A stretch of DNA of 9,967 nucleotides from Candidatus Poribacteria bacterium (lineage in GTDB: Bacteria > Poribacteria > WGA-4E > B28-G17). The stretch covers positions 1 to 9,967 of the forward strand of contig QNBQ01000031.1 in assembly GCA_003645735.1 (NCBI GenBank). Reading direction: 5' to 3'. Both the position numbers and the translations under genes were made by a program. This document shows, piece after piece, positions 1-5,204 of this stretch; within the stretch, counting starts at the first letter, position 1, and every line of letters starts with the position of its first letter. The notes beneath the pieces are model-generated. The model had not been told where the DNA came from and did not search any database. It was given only the letters and a program-made list of their open reading frames with translations.

Positions 1-485
1 CCGGTGGGGGAGGTCAGGGATATGCTAAATTCATCGTGAACATCCCCAAGAAGGATAAATACGCCATCTGGGGCAGGGTGATAGCCTGGGACGGAAACAG
101 CGATTCCTTCTGGGTCACCGTCGTGCCACCGGACCCCGAAGATCAGAACCCCCAGCAGACCCAGGACACCCATTACAGATGGGCCGTTCAGCAGGGCAAC
201 ACGTGGCATTGGGATAGGGTCAACCAGTGGCTGGACGGGGGGACGTTTGAGAGAACATGGGAGCTGCCCGAGGGCGAGGTTACGATCACCATCTGGGTCC
301 GGGAGGACGCCACGATGCTGGACTGCCTCTTCATCACGAACAACGCCGATGCCATCGATCCTAACTCGGCCGGAGTGAGAGAGCCGACGGACGAGGACGT
401 CCAATATCAGCTGACGGGGGGCAAGTTCGCCGTCTCGCCCAAAGGGAAGCTCGCCACCACTTGGGCACGCATCAAAAGCGAATAG
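1..485 (+). CDS. C-terminal part of a beta-sandwich, carbohydrate-binding-like protein (5' end outside window)
   Basis: The frame is open from base 3 to a TAG at 483-485, with no stop upstream of the first possible GTG (base 36), so the gene begins outside the window and about 160 residues are visible. The visible part reads like a galactose-binding-like or CBM-type beta-sandwich. It has a YAIWGRVIAWDG strand followed by NSDSFWVTV, several tryptophans around a W-H-W-D segment, a WELPEGE turn, and then IWVRED and MLDCLFIT (about bases 291-345). This 'Y.iWgRv...g.sDSF.v ... W.l..G...i.i..RED.t.lD.i.iT' pattern is common in extracellular carbohydrate-associated proteins. The last 20 residues (VSPKGKLATTW..IK) look like a short conserved C-terminal tail that I associate with secreted Poribacteria-type proteins; that link is from memory. 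The catalytic or other domain, if any, lies upstream. A GC-rich hairpin follows the stop. Function of the whole protein is unknown. Confidence 0.72.
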   Translation, partial: GGGGQGYAKFIVNIPKKDKYAIWGRVIAWDGNSDSFWVTVVPPDPEDQNPQQTQDTHYRWAVQQGNTWHWDRVNQWLDGGTFERTWELPEGEVTITIWVREDATMLDCLFITNNADAIDPNSAGVREPTDEDVQYQLTGGKFAVSPKGKLATTWARIKSE

Positions 486-527
486 GATCGACCGAAGGGG
501 GAGGCGGGGCTCCCCCTCCCCCGATCC
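485..527 (+). terminator. GC-rich inverted repeat after the left-edge gene, possible terminator
   Basis: GGGGGAGG (497-504) is perfectly complementary to CCTCCCCC (515-522), leaving a 10-base loop. An outer pair GGATCG (485-490) / CGATCC (522-527) could extend the stem across a 6-base bulge. It begins at the stop codon of the upstream gene and ends 17 bases before the sirtuin ATG. No T-run follows, so it is not a canonical intrinsic terminator. It may be a weak terminator or an RNA-stability hairpin. The fold is clear; the role is inferred. Confidence 0.4.
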
Positions 528-544
528 ACCGCCGAGGCCCGCCG

Positions 545-1300
545 ATGGTAGCCCGATACGCCGAGGAGTTCTTGGAGGAACTGAGAAGGTCGAGCTACGC
601 CGTCGTCCTGACCGGGGCGGGGGTGAGCACCCCCAGCGGCATACCCGATTTCAGAGGGCCCAAGGGGATCTACAGCAGGGTGCCCCCCGAGACGTTTGAG
701 ATCGACTTCTTCCTGAGACATCCCGAACGGTATTACGAGGTCGAAAGGGGGATACTGAGCAGCTCGTTCGACGCGGAGCCCAACGAGACGCATCTGTTGC
801 TCGCGAAGCTGGAGTCGATGGGGCTGATAAAGGGCGTCATAACCCAGAACATCGACGGGCTTCACCAGAGGGCCGGGTCGAAGGTCGTCGTGGAGCTGCA
901 CGGAAACATATCGACCGGCACATGTCTGAGCTGCGGCAGGAAGTTCTCGCGGGAGGAGATAAACGCCAAGCTCGAAAGCTCCCCCGTCCCGAGGTGCGGC
1001 TGCGGCGGACTTATAAAGCCCGACGTCGTCTTCTTCGGCGAGCAGCTCCCCCCGGATGCCTTGGAGAAGGGGACGGAGATGGCGTCGAAGGCCGACCTGA
1101 TGGTCGTCATGGGCTCCTCCCTTGTGGTCTATCCGGCGGCCAACCTTCCCCTCTTAACCGTTCGAAACGGCGGCAGGTTGATCATCGTCACAAAAGGTGA
1201 AACAGGCTTGGACTTCCTGGCGTATAGGAAATACAATGTCGACCTCGTTGAGTTTTCCAGGGAGGTTTTGAGGCTAATCGAGGGGGGACTCGAACTTTAA
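545..1300 (+). CDS. cobB: NAD-dependent protein deacylase, sirtuin (Sir2) family, class U-like
   Basis: Sirtuins remove acetyl or other acyl groups from lysines, consuming NAD+ and giving nicotinamide and O-acyl-ADP-ribose; this one would be cytosolic. The 251-residue product has every landmark in order: GAGVS (24-28) with SGIPDFRG (31-38) for NAD binding, TQNID (100-104) with LHQRAG, the catalytic-base segment ELHGN (His119), four zinc cysteines C127/C130 and C151/C153, PDVVFFGE (159-166), and GSSLVVYPA (190-198). Length and sequence flow resemble the Thermotoga Sir2 (class U, about 246 residues) as I remember it, including the KYN-D-VEF tail. One oddity is that the usual 'IVN' before G-E-T is IVT here (Thr216), so a widely conserved Asn is replaced. 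I chose ATG 545 because the frame upstream to GTG 461 encodes low-complexity Gly/Pro and overlaps the previous gene. The ribosome site is weak (GAGG near 535). The 3' end overlaps the next gene tail to tail by 27 bases. Alternative: none serious. Confidence 0.95.
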   Translation: MVARYAEEFLEELRRSSYAVVLTGAGVSTPSGIPDFRGPKGIYSRVPPETFEIDFFLRHPERYYEVERGILSSSFDAEPNETHLLLAKLESMGLIKGVITQNIDGLHQRAGSKVVVELHGNISTGTCLSCGRKFSREEINAKLESSPVPRCGCGGLIKPDVVFFGEQLPPDALEKGTEMASKADLMVVMGSSLVVYPAANLPLLTVRNGGRLIIVTKGETGLDFLAYRKYNVDLVEFSREVLRLIEGGLEL

Positions 1301-2917
1301 GCCCTCCAGACCTTTCCCCTCGGAATCCGTCACCCTGAGCACGAAGCTCGCCTTCCCGCCGCGCCCGCCCACCTTCACCAGGAGGGGGTTTCTCCCCGGT
1401 TTAAGTTCAACGGGGATGCTCACCTCGTCGAGCCTCAGCTCGCTTGATCTCCTCTCGATGAGGGGCTTTCCGTTCAAAAACAGCTTGATATATCCGACGT
1501 TTCCCAGCCTGATGAGGGCCTCCCCGCCCGTTTGGGCGTTGAGGAACAGGAAAGCGTAGCTGAAACGATCCCTTTTGACTCTCAGCTCAACGATTCCCTC
1601 CTCCCATCCGTCGCTGTGTTTGCGCCACCTTATCTCGTGTGTCCATCCGAACCTCGCTCTGAAATCCTCCTCGCTTTTCGGCAGGGCGAACGCCGACTCC
1701 ACTTTAAAATCCGTCCCCTTTTTGATCGGTCCGAGGACGGCCCATCTCCTTTCAGGGGGAATGCCCAGCCTAAGATAGGCCCGTTCACTGACCTTTCCCC
1801 TCTTTGCATCGATCTTCAGAAACTGCAGGTCGAGCCATGGCTGTTCCAGCGCCCTCTCGACCGGCAGCCCCGAGTAGTTGGTCACCAGAAAGGTCAGCCA
1901 CTCCTTTTCAACCGCGGGGAGATCGGCCTCGAAAAGCTTTTTGAACGCCCTCTTCGTCGCCCTCTCAGTCGATTTGCCGAAGAGGCTTTTAACCCGTGCA
2001 AGCCCGTATCGATCTATCAGATACCTGACGAAGGAGCCGGCCAGTTCCTTCACCCGTTCGATCTCCTCCGGCGGCACCTCGTGCCACTTGTGATACGGGA
2101 AGAGCGTCGAAAGCGGAGGGGCGGCTCCGGTTTTCAAGACCTCGACCGCCCGCAGATGTATGGCGGACGCTTCCTCCCCCTCCAACGCCAGCGCTATCCC
2201 CTCGTGGAATATCTGAACCGGAGTGCAACCGGGGCCGAGATAGATCAGCATCTGGACGATCTGGCGTCTCAGCTCCTCGAGGGAGACAGCGAAGATAACC
2301 CCTCTGTTTATCCCTATCCTCTCCTCCGTCGGCAGGTAAACTCTGGCTTTTATCGGCAGCTCGACCCCGAGCTCGGAGGAGATCCTTCGGTAGAACCCCT
2401 CGATACGGGATATATCATCGGAGGTGAGCCTCGAGGGGGAGTCGAGGAAATAGACGAAATGCTCGCTCTCCTTCACCTCGGTCAGCTTGAGCTGTAGCCT
2501 TCTCTCCAGGGAGGGCTGTCTCAATATGGTCGCTATTTCGGCCAGCGCGTCCCTCCTGTCCGGGCCGGTCCAAACCCCTATGTAGGCGAGGATGAAGGTC
2601 ATCGAGAGGTAGAACATCAGCCCGCTTGTGATGATGCCTATCCCCAGGTCGTCCCTCCTTATGAGGTCGGAGATCAACAGGGCGAGGCATCCGCCCAGGC
2701 CGAGGTAGAGGGCCAGCTCGGAGATGAGCACGGCGGGGTAGGGCGCCAGCCAGGTCTTATCCGAAAACCCCTTCGCCAGTATGGCGTAAAGCCCGCCGAA
2801 CCCCCCCACCCCTATGATGGCGAAGATAATATGTAGCTTCCTGAGGGGTGAGGGCTCCCTCTCGCCGCTTTCGAAATCGACCTTTGGGATCTCCGGCAGC
2901 CCCTCCCTGACCTTCAA
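1274..2917 (-). CDS. Membrane protein with zinc-motif-less peptidase-MA-like domain and C-terminal beta-sandwich
   Basis: I do not recognise a named family for this 547-residue product. Three hydrophobic helices lie near the N-terminus (about residues 28-47, 59-82 and 92-118). A soluble domain then follows the layout of the peptidase MA (gluzincin) group: a beta-alpha start, an amphipathic helix where HExxH normally sits, FHEGIALALEG (237-247) in place of the family's 'WlsEGlAeYleg', then AGSFVRYLIDRYG (293-305) and a helical tail with VEKEW. The HExxH position reads RRQIVQM (about 217-223), and no HExxH occurs anywhere, so zinc proteolysis is unlikely. From about residue 390 a beta-sandwich follows (WAVLGP, then IKLFLNGKPLIE, LKPGRNPLLVKV and FVLRVTD). 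The start is uncertain: TTG 2917 overlaps the upstream TGA as TTGA, with GGAGGTGA 10 bases ahead. A GTG at 3043 would lie deep in the upstream gene. It is probably translated with the Gfo/Idh gene. Which side of the membrane the soluble part lies on is not resolved. Confidence 0.8.
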   Translation of the reverse strand: MKVREGLPEIPKVDFESGEREPSPLRKLHIIFAIIGVGGFGGLYAILAKGFSDKTWLAPYPAVLISELALYLGLGGCLALLISDLIRRDDLGIGIITSGLMFYLSMTFILAYIGVWTGPDRRDALAEIATILRQPSLERRLQLKLTEVKESEHFVYFLDSPSRLTSDDISRIEGFYRRISSELGVELPIKARVYLPTEERIGINRGVIFAVSLEELRRQIVQMLIYLGPGCTPVQIFHEGIALALEGEEASAIHLRAVEVLKTGAAPPLSTLFPYHKWHEVPPEEIERVKELAGSFVRYLIDRYGLARVKSLFGKSTERATKRAFKKLFEADLPAVEKEWLTFLVTNYSGLPVERALEQPWLDLQFLKIDAKRGKVSERAYLRLGIPPERRWAVLGPIKKGTDFKVESAFALPKSEEDFRARFGWTHEIRWRKHSDGWEEGIVELRVKRDRFSYAFLFLNAQTGGEALIRLGNVGYIKLFLNGKPLIERRSSELRLDEVSIPVELKPGRNPLLVKVGGRGGKASFVLRVTDSEGKGLEGLKFESPLD

Positions 2918-3921
2918 AGCGGGAGCTTCACCTCCCTTCCCTCCCTGGCCGAAATATAGGCCGCCTGGAGTATCTCGGTGAGGTTCCTGCCGTCCTGGAT
3001 CGTTATCGTCATGGGCGTATCGCGTAGTATGGCGCTTATCCACTGCCTCATCGGGCTGGGGAGCGGCTGGGGCCTGTTCTCCCTCAGGTAGCGCTCGGCT
3101 TCTTGGGGCGACAGCTTGGTCGTCGTGAGGATCGGCCCCTTCGGATGGCCGAGTATGAGACAGCCCTCCGTCCCGTAAAGCTCCAGCATGTTGGGGCCGG
3201 AGCGGTGTATCCAGGTGACGTCGACGATCCCTATGGCGTTGTTCTCGAATTCGATGAGCGTGACCGAGTTGTCGTCGATGTCGTATCTGTGGGTGAAGTT
3301 GTTTATTTTGGCAATGACGCTCTTAGGTTTGCCCATCAGCCATCTTATCACATCCACCCTGTGACATCCCAGATCGAACAGCGCCCCTCCGCCCGCCCGT
3401 TTGACGTCCCCGAACCAGTTTCCGACGGGAAACCATCCGTCCAGCGCGGCCGAGTGGGCGATCCTCCCCCGTCCCATCGTTATCTCGCCTATTAGCCCCT
3501 CATCGACGATCTTCTTTGCCAGCAGTATGTCCGGGTTGCATCTTGAGGGGAGCGATATCATGAACTTGACGCCGGCCTTTTCGACCGCTTCGATGATCTG
3601 ATCGCACTCCTCCACGGTCAGGGCCAGCGCTTTTTCGGTGAATATATGCTTGCCAGCCTGGGCGGCGGCTATCATCAGGTCTTTGTGCATCGACGTCGGA
3701 GCGTTTATGACGACGGCATCTATATCATCCCTCTCCAGCACGTCCTCAAGCCTCTCGAAGAACGGGACGCCGTGTCTTTCAGCTGCCTCCCTTCCCCCGT
3801 ATTCCTCCTCATCCCATATCGCCACAAGCTCAGCCTCTGGATCGGCTTCGATCTGCCTCGCATATCCTTCGGCGTGGACGTGGGCGAAGCTGAGCATCGC
3901 GATCCTCACCTTATCGGCCAT
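2914..3921 (-). CDS. Gfo/Idh/MocA family NAD(P)-dependent oxidoreductase
   Basis: Members of this family oxidise or reduce sugars, inositols, uronates and related compounds with NAD(P) in the cytosol. The 335-residue length is typical. The N-terminal Rossmann fold runs from about 5 to 120: VRIAMLSFAHVHA (5-17), where the usual glycine-rich turn is altered to S-F-A-H-V-H, then an acidic residue after strand 2 (IWDEE, 35-39), VINAPTSMH (71-79), and the family's E-K motif at Glu96-Lys97. The C-terminal alpha/beta domain carries GGGALFDLGCHRVD (177-190) with Asp183 and His187, the usual catalytic set alongside Lys97. The ATG at 3921 has AGGGAGGG about 5 bases upstream, and a good promoter lies at 3953-3982. 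The stop overlaps the start of the next minus-strand gene by four bases, so the two form an operon. The substrate cannot be read from the sequence. The divergent FAD oxidoreductases suggest a shared catabolic route. Confidence 0.93.
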   Translation of the reverse strand: MADKVRIAMLSFAHVHAEGYARQIEADPEAELVAIWDEEEYGGREAAERHGVPFFERLEDVLERDDIDAVVINAPTSMHKDLMIAAAQAGKHIFTEKALALTVEECDQIIEAVEKAGVKFMISLPSRCNPDILLAKKIVDEGLIGEITMGRGRIAHSAALDGWFPVGNWFGDVKRAGGGALFDLGCHRVDVIRWLMGKPKSVIAKINNFTHRYDIDDNSVTLIEFENNAIGIVDVTWIHRSGPNMLELYGTEGCLILGHPKGPILTTTKLSPQEAERYLRENRPQPLPSPMRQWISAILRDTPMTITIQDGRNLTEILQAAYISAREGREVKLPL

Positions 3922-3952
3922 CTCAACCCTCCCTCAATTTGTAGCCCGAAGA

Positions 3953-3982
3953 ATTTTAAACAACCTCCCAGCCGTTTGTCAA
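3953..3982 (-). promoter_or_regulatory. Sigma-70-type promoter for the Gfo/Idh operon
   Basis: On the minus strand a perfect -35 box TTGACA (3982-3977) is followed by an 18-base spacer and a -10 box TAAAAT (3958-3953), five of six bases matching TATAAT. The predicted transcription start, about 7 bases further at roughly 3946, leaves a leader of about 25 bases that contains the ribosome site. The boxes are read directly; activity is inferred. Confidence 0.72.
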
Positions 3983-4006
3983 CAGAGAGCGCTGAAGTCC
4001 GAGCTA

Positions 4007-4036
4007 TTGACATAGGCAGCGGTTCGAAGATAAAAT
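4007..4036 (+). promoter_or_regulatory. Sigma-70-type promoter for the FAD oxidoreductase operon
   Basis: A perfect -35 box TTGACA (4007-4012), an 18-base spacer and TAAAAT (4031-4036) match the divergent promoter in both boxes and spacer length. The predicted start near 4043 gives a leader of about 38 bases before GTG 4081. The two -35 boxes are 24 bases apart (3983-4006). That interval contains the palindrome AGCGCT (3988-3993), a possible site for a regulator acting on both operons. Confidence 0.72.
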
Positions 4037-4067
4037 AGTCTGGCATTCGATCACCCCGCTAGGGGAT

Positions 4068-4078
4068 GGAGGGAGGAG
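4068..4078 (+). promoter_or_regulatory. Ribosome binding site that favours GTG 4081
   Basis: The purine run GGAGGGAGGAG contains two GGAGG cores, 8 and 4 bases before GTG 4081. The alternative ATG at 4066 overlaps the beginning of this run and has only AGGGG touching it, with no spacing. The shorter GTG start is therefore the better choice. Confidence 0.6.
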
Positions 4079-4080
4079 TT

Positions 4081-5199
4081 GTGCGCATAGCGGAGAGTTC
4101 CAGAGAGATACCGGTCTTAGGGGAATACGATGTGGTCGTGGTGGGGGGAGGCCTTTCGGGGATGGCCGCCTCCGTGACGGTGGCCAGGAGGGGGCTTAAG
4201 ACGGCGTTGTTCTGCGAGAGGGGCTATCTGGGTTGGGAGATCGTGGGGACGTTCACATGCGCCTTCGATAAGACGGATAAAGCGATCTCTCCCCTTCTGA
4301 AGGGGGAGATCGTGGAGCGGTTGGAGGCCGTCGGGGGGTATAAAAAGGAGAGATTTGACGTCAACGCGCTTCAAATCATACTTGATGAGATCGTCCGCGA
4401 CGCAGGGGTCGAGGTTTACTTTTCAACCCGCCCTTGTGGGGTTTTGGCGGAAGGGGATGAGGTTAAGGGCGTGATCGTCGTCAACAAATCGGGCAGGCAG
4501 GCTGCCCTCGGGCGGCTGATCATAGACGCGTCCGATCAGGCCAGGGTGGCCGCCTTAGCGGGGGCTGAGTTCCAAAAACTCGACCCCCTGATCACGGTCA
4601 AACGCTCCTTCGTCGTCAACAACGCCGCCCTCGAAACCCCTATCATCGTCAGGATGCCGCCCGAGTTCGACCTGTCCGACGACCGGGTATACATACAGCC
4701 GACCGTCTGGGGAGGAGAGCTGGTGGTCACCTTTTACCTCACAGGCGAATGCGACCCCACCGATCCCGAGGAGGTGACGAGGGTGGAGTTCGAGTCGAGG
4801 AGGAAGGTCTTCGAGATCATGAGCTATTTGAAGGGGAACGTCCCGGGGTTCGAGAACGCCATGCTCACCCATACCGATTTCGAGCCGCTCTTCCTGAACG
4901 GCGTGAGGATAGCCGGTCAGGAGACGGTGAACTTCGAGGAGGCGATAACCAAGCACGACGTCCCGCCCGGCATAGCCTGTTCGGTCACCTATATGGAGGA
5001 GCTTAACGAGGAGACTGCCGTCTTTTACATCCCATATGGCTGCCTGATCCCACGCGGTTTGAAGAACCTCCTCGTCTGCAGCTCTCACATCTCCGTCGAT
5101 CAGATCATCCAATCCTTCCTCCTTCAGTTTTCAAACGCCCTTCAGCTGGGAGAGGGGACGGGGAAGTTCATAACGAGCATACTTATGAGGGAGGGTTGA
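4081..5199 (+). CDS. FAD-dependent oxidoreductase, divergent paralogue of the next gene
   Basis: The product (372 residues) belongs to the FAD-dependent oxidoreductase group with an N-terminal Rossmann fold, close to PF12831. YDVVVVGGGLSGMAAS (16-31) is the dinucleotide-binding turn, with the ribose-binding acid Glu47 in LFCERG. Other family landmarks are weakened. The turn after strand 2 is GYLGWE rather than LGGTST. The 'DATGDGD' motif reads DASDQAR (149-155), losing the glycine. The C-terminal FAD segment reads CSSHISVDQ and LGEGTGKF (356-363) instead of the usual CRAISADH and GEAAG. So the nucleotide turn is kept, but catalysis or tight FAD binding is less certain. It lies first in an operon, ends 5 bases before the ATG of its larger paralogue, and has a strong promoter. 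An upstream ATG at 4066 would add five residues. Substrate unknown. It could be a diverged enzyme or a partner subunit for the second protein. Confidence 0.85.
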   Translation: MRIAESSREIPVLGEYDVVVVGGGLSGMAASVTVARRGLKTALFCERGYLGWEIVGTFTCAFDKTDKAISPLLKGEIVERLEAVGGYKKERFDVNALQIILDEIVRDAGVEVYFSTRPCGVLAEGDEVKGVIVVNKSGRQAALGRLIIDASDQARVAALAGAEFQKLDPLITVKRSFVVNNAALETPIIVRMPPEFDLSDDRVYIQPTVWGGELVVTFYLTGECDPTDPEEVTRVEFESRRKVFEIMSYLKGNVPGFENAMLTHTDFEPLFLNGVRIAGQETVNFEEAITKHDVPPGIACSVTYMEELNEETAVFYIPYGCLIPRGLKNLLVCSSHISVDQIIQSFLLQFSNALQLGEGTGKFITSILMREG

Positions 5200-5204
5200 G
5201 GGCG

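Noticed and set aside
461..544. GTG 461 start for the sirtuin
   Set aside because: It overlaps the preceding gene and runs through the GC-rich hairpin, encoding Gly/Pro runs unlike any sirtuin N-terminus.
1532..2497. Long open frame (321 codons) on the plus strand opposite the membrane protein gene
   Set aside because: It lies wholly antisense to a gene with recognisable helices and domains. Its translation is rich in Pro/Arg/Leu with no domain pattern, as expected of a GC-rich shadow frame.
2918..3043. Upstream GTG extension (42 residues) of the membrane protein
   Set aside because: It would overlap the end of the Gfo/Idh gene by 130 bases and encodes a charged, glycine-rich stretch without helices. 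The TTG at the gene junction fits better.
4066..4080. ATG 4066 start for the first FAD gene
   Set aside because: It is possible, but the ribosome site lies downstream of it and is well placed for GTG 4081.
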